The notes under the pieces: model-generated
Told to the model about the DNA's origin: nothing
The model's database searches: none
Seen by the model: the letters and a program-made list of their open reading frames with translations, nothing else
Part shown: in pieces, positions 7,180-16,583 of the stretch
Position numbering within the stretch: position 1 is the stretch's first letter
Layout: every line of letters starts with the position of its first letter
Position numbers and translations under genes: made by a program
NCBI GenBank assembly: GCA_016196625.1
Contig: JACPXH010000002.1
Span: forward strand, 1 to 36,429
Direction: 5' to 3'
DNA: 36,429 nucleotides
Origin: Candidatus Parcubacteria bacterium
Lineage (GTDB): Bacteria > Patescibacteriota > Minisyncoccia > JACPXH01

Positions 7180-9792
7180 TTATGACTGCTTGCGCACCAA
7201 ACTCAAGAGGCGCTTGGGAACGAACACTGACTTTCTAAGGGTCTCCGGCGTTACGTATCGGACAACTTTGGGACTCTGCCACGCGGCCTCGAGGGCCTGG
7301 CGCTCGGTTGCGCCCGCGGGAAGCGTGAGCCGCTCGCGCACTTTTCCGTCCACCTGCACCACGATCGTAACCGTACCCGTCTGCAGTGTTCGCTTAGAAT
7401 ACTTGGGCCAAGGACTTTCGTGCACGCTGCCCCTTTCTTTGAGGACGACCTGCCACAGCTCTTCGGCCAGGTGCGGCGCGAAAGGTGCGAGCAGCTGCAC
7501 AAAAACTTTAACCGCCTCGCGCGCCGGCTCAATCTGCAAACGAGAGAAAAACACCATGAGGCTCGAGACTGCTGTGTTGAACTGAAACCCGGCAATGTCA
7601 GCCCCCACTTTCTTCACGGTTTCATGCTCGAGGCGCCGGAGTTCCGCAGAGAGCTCAAGTTCGGAGAACTTCGCTTGGGCAAAAAAATCCCACAGCCGAC
7701 GCACGAAACGGGCCATCCCCTCAATGCCCTTCGAGCTCCACGGCCCGCCCTTGGACCAATCGCCCATGAAAGCCAAATACAACCGCACCACGTCCGTGCC
7801 GTACCGGTGCACCAACTCATCGGGACTAACCACGTTCCCCCTTGATTTCGACATCTTGTAATTATCCTCACCCAACACGAACCCTTGGTGGCGAAGCGCA
7901 CGAAAGGGCTCCTGAAACTTCAGGTGTCCAAGATCAAAGAGCGCTTTGGTGAAAAAGCGCGAGTAGAGCAAATGCAGTACCGAATGTTCAGCACCCCCGA
8001 TGTACATATTGACGGGGAGCCAAGCTGCAACTTTTTCTGGATCGGCGAAGCGTTTATTGTTGTGCGAATCAGCATAGCGCACGTAGTACCAGGAGGAATC
8101 CACAAACGTATCCATGGTGTCGGTTTCACGCTTGGCCGGCCCGCCGCACTTGGGGCAGTTCGCGCTGACAAATTTTTTCGAGCGCGCGAGAGGCGACGTA
8201 CCCGCCCCGGTTGGCTTGAAGTCTCTTATATCGGGGAGCAGAACGGGCAAATCATGCTCTGGCACTGAATGAATTACGTATTCTTTACCCTGAAAAACAG
8301 TGTAATCAATCCCTGCCCGGAGTTTAGTATTTGGTGCTTTGGGTTTGTTTTGACTTTGGATTTCCCAGCATTTACGGCAGTAAATGACGGGTATGGGCGT
8401 GCCCCAGTAGCGCTGACGCGAAATGATCCAGTCGCGCAGACGATACTGCACGGTTACCTTTGCCAGCCCTTCTTTCGCGAGTGAGTCTACAATATGACGC
8501 CTGCCATCTGCCGAACTCATGCCGGAAAATCTGTCAGATCGGACAAGGATCCCATCGTCCATGTACGCCCGCGAGGGCCGGCTGTGCGGTTTCGCGTCAG
8601 GACTTACCACCTCAACGACCGGCAGTTTCATGGTTTTGGCGAATGCAAAGTCGCGCTCGTCGTGCGCAGGCACGGCCATGATCGCACCCGTGCCGTAGCT
8701 TGCGAGGACGTAATCGGAGATCCAAATCGGGATTTTCCGCCCGCTGACGGGGTTTATGGCATAGGCCCCGGTGAACACTCCGGTCTTCTCTTTGGTTTCG
8801 GCCAGCCGCTCGAGCTCCGTCTTGCGGCGGGCTGCATTGAGATAGCGTTCCACGGCGGGCTTGTGCTTCGCGCTCGTAAGCGCGTCCACGAGCGGGTGCT
8901 CGGGCGCCAAAACGATGTAGGTGGCACCGAAGAGCGTATCGGCGCGTGTGGTAAACACCTCGATAGAGTGTTCGTCATTGCGAGCGCCCGAAGGGCGCGC
9001 GGCAATCTCTTGCTGGTTACGGGATTGCTTCGCGGAGTTTACCCCGAGCCACGCCGAGGGGCCTGCAATGACGGAACCGAACTTTGCGATAGGGAATGCA
9101 ATGATCGCCCCCTCACTTTTCCCGATCCAGTTTCTCTGCATGGCTTTGGTTTTCTCGGGCCAGTCAAGTTCACCCAAGCCCTGGAGCAGCCGGTCAGCGT
9201 AAGCGGTAATCTTGAATAGCCACTGGGTAACGTGCTTTTGCACGACCGAGGCCCCACACCGATCGCAGGCGCCGTCCACCACTTGTTCGTTCGCGAGCAC
9301 GGTCTTGCACTGCGGACACCAGTTGGCGGCGACTGGCGCGCGGTAGGCCAACCCGGGCTTGAACAGCTGCAAAAAGATCCACTGGTTCCAGCGATAATAC
9401 TCGGGATCGCACGTCACCACTTCGCGCGACAAGTCGTAGATGGCACCCATGGATTTGAGCTGCTCGCGCATCCGCTCGATATTCTGCATGGTCCAGACGC
9501 GCGGGTGCAGCTTCCCTTTGATCGCCGCGTTCTCTGCCGGCAAACCAAAGGCGTCAAATCCGATGGGGCTCAACACGTTGAATTGTCCCTGCCGCCGCTT
9601 CCAGCGCGCCCAAATGTCTGCGGGCGCGAAGTTAAACCAATGCCCAATATGCAAATCGCCCGACGGGTACGGGAACATGACAAGATGATAGAAATTCTTT
9701 TTCCCCTTGACGCGATCAGGCGTGCGGTAGAGTTTTTTTGTCTCCCACCATGTACGCCACTTGGATTCGATTTGGTGTGCGGGGTACTGCAT
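7180..9792 (-). CDS. leuS: Leucyl-tRNA synthetase
   Basis: FPYPSGDLHIGHWFNF, PIGFDAFGLPAENAAI, VFTTRADTLFGATYIVLAPEHPLV, DTFVDSSWYYVRY, YKMSKSRGNVVSPDELV. Confidence 0.97.
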   Translation of the reverse strand: MQYPAHQIESKWRTWWETKKLYRTPDRVKGKKNFYHLVMFPYPSGDLHIGHWFNFAPADIWARWKRRQGQFNVLSPIGFDAFGLPAENAAIKGKLHPRVWTMQNIERMREQLKSMGAIYDLSREVVTCDPEYYRWNQWIFLQLFKPGLAYRAPVAANWCPQCKTVLANEQVVDGACDRCGASVVQKHVTQWLFKITAYADRLLQGLGELDWPEKTKAMQRNWIGKSEGAIIAFPIAKFGSVIAGPSAWLGVNSAKQSRNQQEIAARPSGARNDEHSIEVFTTRADTLFGATYIVLAPEHPLVDALTSAKHKPAVERYLNAARRKTELERLAETKEKTGVFTGAYAINPVSGRKIPIWISDYVLASYGTGAIMAVPAHDERDFAFAKTMKLPVVEVVSPDAKPHSRPSRAYMDDGILVRSDRFSGMSSADGRRHIVDSLAKEGLAKVTVQYRLRDWIISRQRYWGTPIPVIYCRKCWEIQSQNKPKAPNTKLRAGIDYTVFQGKEYVIHSVPEHDLPVLLPDIRDFKPTGAGTSPLARSKKFVSANCPKCGGPAKRETDTMDTFVDSSWYYVRYADSHNNKRFADPEKVAAWLPVNMYIGGAEHSVLHLLYSRFFTKALFDLGHLKFQEPFRALRHQGFVLGEDNYKMSKSRGNVVSPDELVHRYGTDVVRLYLAFMGDWSKGGPWSSKGIEGMARFVRRLWDFFAQAKFSELELSAELRRLEHETVKKVGADIAGFQFNTAVSSLMVFFSRLQIEPAREAVKVFVQLLAPFAPHLAEELWQVVLKERGSVHESPWPKYSKRTLQTGTVTIVVQVDGKVRERLTLPAGATERQALEAAWQSPKVVRYVTPETLRKSVFVPKRLLSLVRKQS
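8973..9073. repeat. Interspersed palindromic repeat within leuS
   Basis: Bounded by CGTCATTGC...GCAATGACG terminal inverted repeats; encodes SVIAGPSAWLGVNSAKQSRNQQEIAARPSGARNDE, absent from typical LeuRS. Confidence 0.85.
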
Positions 9793-9878
9793 GGCTACTA
9801 TTGACGAACGCTCGTAAGTTTCATAAGAATAGCGCAGCGGTTGAATTCCGGCAACAAGAAACCAAGGAGGGCAATGCG

Positions 9879-10340
9879 ATGGTCAAAGCACACTGGATGA
9901 TGGGTTCAACCCGCACCGCGGTTCTTTCCTACGAAGAAGGAGGGCTGATCATCCCAACAGGATACGAACGAGCTCTGGCGTCCTACGCAGCAAGAATCGA
10001 GCAACATGAGACGGGCGTTCGAGCTGCCATCTCCATATGGCTCGCGTGCACGCCAGATAAGCCAAACATCGGGGTCATCATACCAACTGGTCTCGGCGGT
10101 TGTCTGCTCCAAATGGGGACTGAGAAAGTGAACCAACGGGAGTATCCCGCAGATCAACGACCCCCCGGCCTACAATCGTGGGTCCCCGACCGACCATGGA
10201 CGATGATCACTTTCTCAATCGTCACGGAGGGGCTCGCGTCGCTTAATTCGCTTCAAGAGAAGCTCCGCCGCGCTCTCGAGATCATCCATGAACGACTCGA
10301 GCTTCAGGCGGGCACCATCGCCGCACTACTGGAAACGTAA
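9879..10340 (+). CDS. Hypothetical protein
   Basis: ORF 9738-10340; ATG at 9879 preceded by AAGGAGG; no family recognised. Confidence 0.65.
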   Translation: MVKAHWMMGSTRTAVLSYEEGGLIIPTGYERALASYAARIEQHETGVRAAISIWLACTPDKPNIGVIIPTGLGGCLLQMGTEKVNQREYPADQRPPGLQSWVPDRPWTMITFSIVTEGLASLNSLQEKLRRALEIIHERLELQAGTIAALLET

Positions 10341-10356
10341 ACCCCGTCGCTCAACG

Positions 10357-10383
10357 ACGCCGTCCGGCACCACCGGACGGCGT
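10357..10383. terminator. Hairpin between convergent genes
   Basis: ACGCCGTCCGG-CACCA-CCGGACGGCGT, perfect 11-bp stem. Confidence 0.75.
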
Positions 10384-11182
10384 TACTCTACCTTGAAAAG
10401 GGTACGCGCATTCTCGGTCGTCATCTCTGCCACTCGTCCGATCGGCTCGTTTTTGACCTCGGCAATCTTGCGCGCCACATATTCTACCCACGCCGGCTCG
10501 TTTCGTTTACCGCGATGCGGTTCTGGCGCGAGGAACGGCGCGTCGGTTTCGACAAGAATCCGATCGAGCGGGACGAACCGGACGACCTCACGGAGATTTT
10601 CCGCGTTTTTGAACGTAATCACGCCGGTGAAGCCAATATAAAATCCGAGTTCCAAAAAAGCACGCGCTTCATCAGTGGTACCGCTGAACGAATGCGCCAC
10701 ACCGCGCAAACGTGAATTATGAATTACGAAGTATGAATGAAGAATGCGAAAGGTATCAGCATACGCATCCTGCGAAGCACCTGACGGCCGACAGTGCACC
10801 ACAATCGGTTTACCAACCTCCAAGGCAAGATTTATTTGCTCGCGAAACACCATCTGTTGCGTCTCCCTAATTCCTGATTCTCTATTCCGTAGTAGTCCAG
10901 TCCAACCTCACCGATCGCCACCACCTTTGGATCTACCGCAAGCTCCCGCAGTCGCGCGAGCGCGGCCGGAACGTCTGACGCGTGGTGCGGGTGGATCCCA
11001 ACCGCAGCCCACATATCGGAAAAATCGTGCGCGAGAGAAACTGCCCGTTCGCTCATGGCGAGATCCGTGCCGACATTGACGACGCCGATGCCGGCATCCG
11101 CCGCGCGCGCCGCAACCGCCGCGAGATCATCGCGGAAATCCTGAAAATTCAGGTGGCAGTGGGTATCAATGAGGAGGCGCAT
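10383..11182 (-). pseudogene. tatD: TatD-family metal-dependent hydrolase, split by an apparent frameshift
   Basis: Frame 1 MRLLIDTHCHLNFQDF...VAIGEVGLDYY; frame 2 ETQQMVFREQINLALEVGKPIVVHCR...VAHSFSG...LVETDAPFLAPEPHRGKRNEP; switch near 10870-10900. Confidence 0.85.
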
Positions 11183-12722
11183 CGGGTTCTGGCCGTTTCG
11201 CGCGGCCACGTCCGTCCGCAGACGGCGCTACCTGCGGCCCCAGCCTCGGAAACAGAGCCCTGGGCGGATGCGGCTCAAAACCCTCTGTGACCCAATCACG
11301 CTTGAGCCCGCCCAAAAACGCCAACACCACTTCTGCGGTATCAGGCATGAAAGGCCAGAGCATCTGCCCGACTTTGGCAAGCCCGGCAAGGAGCTGAAGC
11401 ATAACCTTCCGGAATCGCTCCGGGTCTTTAGTATTTAACTCCCAAATCCGCTCGCGCTCAACAAGCTCGTCTAAATCGCTCATGAGTTTCCAGATAACGG
11501 CGAGCGCCCGGTGGAGCTCGAAAGACTCCACGGCCGCCGAATAGTCCGCGTGCACCTTCGCGAGCGCCTCCACCGTTGACCGTTCGGGAGCAATGCCGGC
11601 GAGTTTTGGTTCCGTGACGGCCACCGTAAGCACGCGACTCACGAGATTCCCCAACCCCTTTGCCAAATCACTGTCGTAGCGCTCGAGGAGCCGCTTCTGG
11701 GAAAAGTCGCCGTCCCCGCTTGAGGGCAGCTCGCGCAAAAGATAGTAGCGGATCGGATCCGCGCCGAAGGCAGCCGCGAGCTGAAAGGGGTCAACCACGT
11801 TCCCCAGTGACTTGGACATCTTCCCGCCTTCGACCGTGATGAACCCGTGCACCAGAATTCGCCGGGGGAGCGCCAGCTTCGCCGCCAACAACATGGCGGG
11901 CCACATGAGTGCGTGAAAACGCAAAATGTCCTTGCCCACCAGATGCACATCCGCCGGCCAGAATGTTTTGAACTGTTCGGTCTCGTTGGCGTAGCCAACA
12001 GCCGTAAGGTAATTCGCCAGCGCATCGCACCAGACGTACATGGTTTGCGTGGTGTCTCCCGGCACCGGTATCCCCCAATCAAGCACCTCCCGTGGCCGCG
12101 AGAAGCTCACATCTTTGAGCCCCTCTTCGATCAGGGACATCATCTCGTGCGCTCTGGCCTCGGGTACAACGGCCAACTCATCCGACTCGATCAAGCGCTT
12201 GAGTTCGCTTTGATACTTGGAGAGCCGAAAGAAGTAATTCTCCTCTTCCACCACTTCGGGCCTCGTTTTGTGCGTGGGGCAATACCCCTCGCCGTCAAGC
12301 TCATGTTCGGTGAGGAACGCCTCATGACCAATGCAATACAACCCCCGGTAGGTAGCCTTATAGATGTCTCCGGCCTCCACCAACTTCTGCCAGAGCTTGA
12401 CGGCGCCCGGCCAGTGGCGCTCGCTATCAGTGGTGCGGATGAAGTCGTCGTTTGCCAAATTATAGGCCGCTTTAAGCGCCCTGAATTTCTCGGCCAACAC
12501 ATCAACAAACGCGTGCGGCGCCTGTCCGGCGGCGCGAGCGGCTTGGACGATTTTAAGTCCATGTTCGTCCGTTCCGGTCAGAAACCAAACGTCTTTGCCC
12601 TGCTGATGGGCGTGACGCGCCAACACGTCCGCCTGCACAGACTCAAGCGCATACCCCAAATGGGGCGGCGCGTTCGTGTAGGCAATGGAGGTGGTGATGT
12701 AGAACTTGCCTTTTTCAATCAT
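11166..12722 (-). CDS. metG: Methionyl-tRNA synthetase
   Basis: YITTSIAYTNAPPHLGYALE, FLTGTDEHGLKI, VHGFITVEGGKMSKSLGNVVDPF. Confidence 0.96.
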   Translation of the reverse strand: MIEKGKFYITTSIAYTNAPPHLGYALESVQADVLARHAHQQGKDVWFLTGTDEHGLKIVQAARAAGQAPHAFVDVLAEKFRALKAAYNLANDDFIRTTDSERHWPGAVKLWQKLVEAGDIYKATYRGLYCIGHEAFLTEHELDGEGYCPTHKTRPEVVEEENYFFRLSKYQSELKRLIESDELAVVPEARAHEMMSLIEEGLKDVSFSRPREVLDWGIPVPGDTTQTMYVWCDALANYLTAVGYANETEQFKTFWPADVHLVGKDILRFHALMWPAMLLAAKLALPRRILVHGFITVEGGKMSKSLGNVVDPFQLAAAFGADPIRYYLLRELPSSGDGDFSQKRLLERYDSDLAKGLGNLVSRVLTVAVTEPKLAGIAPERSTVEALAKVHADYSAAVESFELHRALAVIWKLMSDLDELVERERIWELNTKDPERFRKVMLQLLAGLAKVGQMLWPFMPDTAEVVLAFLGGLKRDWVTEGFEPHPPRALFPRLGPQVAPSADGRGRAKRPEPDAPPH

Positions 12723-13740
12723 GACTCGGCGCTTTCCGACGGCTCGTTACATCTTCAAAGTATTCAGCGAGCGCGGCGGCAAGCGGAACCGCGAGTATCA
12801 TGCCCGGGATCCCACCGAGTTTCGCGCCCACGAGCAGGGCCAAAATGACGACGATCGGATTTACGCCCACAATCTTCTTGGTAACCAGCGGCACCAAAAG
12901 ATGATTCTCAAGCTGCTGGACAAAAACGTAGAGCGCTGCGGTCGCCACCGCCAGAAACGGAGAAATGAAGAACGCAACAAGAATTCCCGGGATTGCCCCC
13001 AAAATCGGCCCCACGATGGGCACCAGTTCCAAGATGCCCATGAGAATGGCCAGTGTAAGGGTATAGGGAACGCCGAGCAAATAAAGCCCGACGTACGTGA
13101 GCAACCCCACGATGAGCCCGAGGAGCAGCTGGCCCTGAATCCAAAGGCCGAGCTTGCGATGGACGCGACCCCACAGACTTATAACATACGCTTCCTGCGA
13201 AGCGGGGGTGATCAACCGAAGGAATTCCTCAATGCCCCGCTCGCGCACCGCAAGATAAATGGAGAGCACAAGCGTGATGAGCGCCGAGGCCACCCCGCCC
13301 ACAACCCGTGAGGTCGCGGCAAGCACTCCTTGACTCGTCTGCGCTAAACGCTCCCCAAACAACTTAAGCAAATTTTCCAGTTGCTGACCGCTGACGGGCG
13401 CAAGATTCCCAAAACCCTTCTCGAGCGCAGCCGGAAACCGCGCGGCGAGTGCCTGCACTTCCTCGGCCAACGGCGGGACCACCAAATACACCACGAACCC
13501 CAACAGGGCAAAGAACACGAGATAAACCAGCACCACCCCTGCGGTCCGCGGCAGCCCCCGGCGCTGCAGCCAGGACACCGGCGCATTGACGCCGGCCGCA
13601 ATGATAATCGCGAACACCAAAATTTCCACGATCTCGCGGACCGCGTAGAGAAACAAGAGCGCTACAATCACCGCAAAAACCTTCACAATCGTAGCGGTGG
13701 AAATGTCGATGGTGCGGTATTCGTTCACCCCATTAGACAT
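12715..13740 (-). CDS. AI-2E family (PerM-like) transporter/permease
   Basis: AGVNAPVSWLQRRGLPRTAGVVLVYLVFF...; LELVPIVGPILGAIPGILVAF...NHLLVPLVTKKIVGVNPIVVILALLVGAKLGGIPGMILAVPLAA. Confidence 0.9.
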   Translation of the reverse strand: MSNGVNEYRTIDISTATIVKVFAVIVALLFLYAVREIVEILVFAIIIAAGVNAPVSWLQRRGLPRTAGVVLVYLVFFALLGFVVYLVVPPLAEEVQALAARFPAALEKGFGNLAPVSGQQLENLLKLFGERLAQTSQGVLAATSRVVGGVASALITLVLSIYLAVRERGIEEFLRLITPASQEAYVISLWGRVHRKLGLWIQGQLLLGLIVGLLTYVGLYLLGVPYTLTLAILMGILELVPIVGPILGAIPGILVAFFISPFLAVATAALYVFVQQLENHLLVPLVTKKIVGVNPIVVILALLVGAKLGGIPGMILAVPLAAALAEYFEDVTSRRKAPSHD

Positions 13741-13840
13741 AGACGATCAGTAAATAGTATCTGGACATGTTGAAGTGAGATCAAGAACTGCCTTTGAGAA
13801 ACGGGCATCGGAGAGAAAAGAATGTCTAACGGGGTTCATA

Positions 13841-15118
13841 TTAGAGCGTCAGCAGTTGCGCGAACCGTTCCTGTTCGCTCGGCGGATACGGGCCGATGAG
13901 GGCAAGGTTGAGCTTTGCAGGCGTGAATACCTCGCGAGCGATCCGGTTCACGTCATCTGCCGTAACCGCTTCGAGTTTCGCGAGCACCTCCTCGGGACTC
14001 TCCACTTTTTTCAGAAGCGTCTCTTGAGTGGCCACGAACCCGGCCATCTCGTCAGAGGACTCGAGATCCATCAAAAAATGTCCCCTGGCAAAATCCTTCG
14101 CTTTCCTCATTTCCGCCTCTGGAACGGCTTCTTCGCGAATCCGCCGGTACTCGCGGATGATTGTCTCAATGGTGCGCTCAACTCGAGTCGGGTCAGTGCC
14201 GGCGTACGTAACAACATAGCCCGTATCGGTTGATTCAATACTATAGGAGCGCACGCGATATGCCAAACCCTGCCTTTCACGAACTGCCAGAAACAGCCGC
14301 GAACTCATGCCCGCTCCCAGTAAAACAGAAAGCAGCTGCTGGGCATGTCGATCAGGATGCGATACATGATAGCCGCGCACGCCGATATCAAGATGCACTT
14401 GATCGGTTTCTTTGTGATGAATAAGTACGGCGGGCTCGCTTTGCGATTCCCGGACGGGCAATTTAGCTCTGGCATCGCCATCAGAAAACTCTTCGAACAT
14501 ACGTTGCACTTTCGTAAACACCTCTGCCGGCGTTACATTCCCCGCCACCACCACACTCACGTTGCGAGCCGCGTAATGCGCCGCGCGGTACGCCACAAAG
14601 TGCTCGCGGTTCAGCGCCGCCAGCACTTCGGGGGTGCCGATGACATCCCAACCCGCCGGCTGATCGCCGTACAGCAAATTTTGAAACAGATCGTGGATGT
14701 GCCGCTGCGGATCGTCCCGAATCATGCGCACTTCTTCCAAAATGACGTTGCGTTCGCGATCAACTTCTTCCTGCGCCAAAAGCGGGTTAAGCAAAATATC
14801 AGAAATTACTTCAAGTGCGACATCGAGAAAATTGTAAGCAACTTTGGCGTAAAAACCGGTGTACTCATCGCCGGTGAACGCGTTCGATTCAGCGCCTATC
14901 CGGTCGAGCTCTTCGGCAATCTGCTGGGTTGTGGGTCGTTTCTCCGTACCCTTGAACGCCATATGCTCTAAGAAATGGGACAAACCGTTTATGTCTTTGG
15001 TTTCGTATTTAGAGCCGGTCCCAACCATAATAAGCACCGTCGCGGTGTTAGTGCCGCGCATAGGAGCCGCAATCACTCTCAAGCCATTGGGAAGAGTTGT
15101 GCGTTCGATGAAAGCCAT
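13841..15118 (-). CDS. M16-family (insulinase/processing peptidase-like) zinc protease
   Basis: HFLEHMAFKGTEKR (HxxEH), NAFTGDEYTGFYAKV, RNVILEEVRMIRDDP, LGAGMSSRLFLAVRERQGLAY. Confidence 0.93.
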   Translation of the reverse strand: MAFIERTTLPNGLRVIAAPMRGTNTATVLIMVGTGSKYETKDINGLSHFLEHMAFKGTEKRPTTQQIAEELDRIGAESNAFTGDEYTGFYAKVAYNFLDVALEVISDILLNPLLAQEEVDRERNVILEEVRMIRDDPQRHIHDLFQNLLYGDQPAGWDVIGTPEVLAALNREHFVAYRAAHYAARNVSVVVAGNVTPAEVFTKVQRMFEEFSDGDARAKLPVRESQSEPAVLIHHKETDQVHLDIGVRGYHVSHPDRHAQQLLSVLLGAGMSSRLFLAVRERQGLAYRVRSYSIESTDTGYVVTYAGTDPTRVERTIETIIREYRRIREEAVPEAEMRKAKDFARGHFLMDLESSDEMAGFVATQETLLKKVESPEEVLAKLEAVTADDVNRIAREVFTPAKLNLALIGPYPPSEQERFAQLLTL

Positions 15119-15121
15119 AAA

Positions 15122-16465
15122 TTAAGCCGCTGACAGCCGCTCGCTAAAATACGCTGAAAGCTCGCGCACGTCAACCCGTTCCTGTTTGGCCGTGTCGCGG
15201 TCACGAACCGTAACGCTCGGGGGGTGTCCCGTTTCGGTTATCGAATCAAAGTCAACGGTGATGCAGTAAGGTGTTCCAATCTCGTCCTGGCCGTAGTAAC
15301 GCTTGCCGATGTTGCCGCGGTCGTCCCAAGCGACCATAAACCTCTTCCTCAAATCCTCATAAATACTCCTCGCAAGCTTCACGAGTTCCGGCTTATTCGC
15401 CAGCAGCGGGAACACGGCAGCCTTATACGGCGCCAGACGCGGGTGAAGCTTCAGCACGGTACGCTCCCCCTCTTCGGCGTAGGCATCAATCAGAAAAAAA
15501 AGCAAGGAGCGGTCAATGCCAGCGGATGTTTCGATGTCCCACGGAATATACGTTTCCCCGGTTTCCGGATCTCGGTAGCTCATGTCCGCACCCGAGAACT
15601 CCGCATGACGCTTCAGGTCCCAGTCTCCACGGTGATGGACGCCCATGAATTCCGCCCAGCCGAAGGGACTTTTGTACTCGATGTCGGTCGCCGCGCGCGC
15701 GTAGTGTGCGCGATCGCCCGGCGCGTGATCCTTAAACCGAAGATTCTCTCTTTTGATGCCGAGCCTCACGTACCACTCCATCCGTTCGTTCTTCCAGTAT
15801 TCAAACCACCTCGCGGCCTCCTGCTCGTCCGGCCTCACGTAGAACTGCGTCTCCATCTGTTCGAACTCCCTGCTGCGGAACGTGAAATTGCCCGGCGTAA
15901 TTTCGTTCCGAAACGCTTTACCCATCTGTGCAATACCGAAGGGAATCCGCACGCGCGTAGAGTTCACTACATTCTTGAAATTCACCTGCACGCCGTTTGT
16001 GATCTCGCCGCGGAGGTAGACTGTTGCCTTTTCGTCTTCAATCACGCCGAGCCTCGCTTCGACGAGCATATTGAACTTTCTCGGTTCGGTCCATTCGACA
16101 TGTTCCTTCTTCTTTTCATGCCCGGCTCCGTGCGCCTGTATGTCCGTCTCGTTATCGGCACGAAACCGGGCGTGGCACGTTTTGCATTCCACCAGCGGAT
16201 CCGTAAACGCCTCGACGTGCCCGGATGCTTCCCACGCCTTCGGATTCATCAAAATCGCCGCGTCCACCCCCACCATATCGTCCCGGGTTTCCACCACCGC
16301 CCGCCACCACGCATCCTTGATGTTCTTTTTGAGCAGCGCGCCCGCCGGACCGTAATCCCAGGTTCCCGCGAGCCCGCCGTAAATTTCCGATCCGGGGAAA
16401 ATAAACCCGCGCCGCTTGCACAGCGACACAATTTTATCCATCAAGTTCTGCTCGGGCTGCGCCAT
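15122..16465 (-). CDS. glyS: Glycyl-tRNA synthetase, single-chain alpha2 type
   Basis: MAQPEQNLMDKIVSLCKRRGFIFPGSEIYGGLAGTWDYGPAG, GKAFRNEITPGNFTFRSREFEQME, PWDIETSAGIDRSLLF; ATG at 16465 chosen over the longer ORF because the extension is repeat sequence. Confidence 0.95.
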   Translation of the reverse strand: MAQPEQNLMDKIVSLCKRRGFIFPGSEIYGGLAGTWDYGPAGALLKKNIKDAWWRAVVETRDDMVGVDAAILMNPKAWEASGHVEAFTDPLVECKTCHARFRADNETDIQAHGAGHEKKKEHVEWTEPRKFNMLVEARLGVIEDEKATVYLRGEITNGVQVNFKNVVNSTRVRIPFGIAQMGKAFRNEITPGNFTFRSREFEQMETQFYVRPDEQEAARWFEYWKNERMEWYVRLGIKRENLRFKDHAPGDRAHYARAATDIEYKSPFGWAEFMGVHHRGDWDLKRHAEFSGADMSYRDPETGETYIPWDIETSAGIDRSLLFFLIDAYAEEGERTVLKLHPRLAPYKAAVFPLLANKPELVKLARSIYEDLRKRFMVAWDDRGNIGKRYYGQDEIGTPYCITVDFDSITETGHPPSVTVRDRDTAKQERVDVRELSAYFSERLSAA

Positions 16466-16583
16466 AGACCGAAACGAAAATCCAAATGTCAAAATAATAC
16501 CCGGGCCAAAATCCAAAACGGAAATTTGACATTGGGGTTTTGAACTTGATTCGTCATTTGGATTTCGACATTTGACATCCCCG

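Noticed and set aside
8494-9219. 241-aa plus-strand ORF within leuS
   Set aside because: Antisense to leuS; no family signature.
11847-12848. 333-aa plus-strand ORF opposite metG
   Set aside because: Antisense shadow ORF; no recognisable family and fully overlapped by metG.
15224-16543. Long plus-strand ORF (439 aa) opposite glyS
   Set aside because: Antisense shadow ORF of a high-GC conserved gene; glyS on the minus strand is unambiguous.
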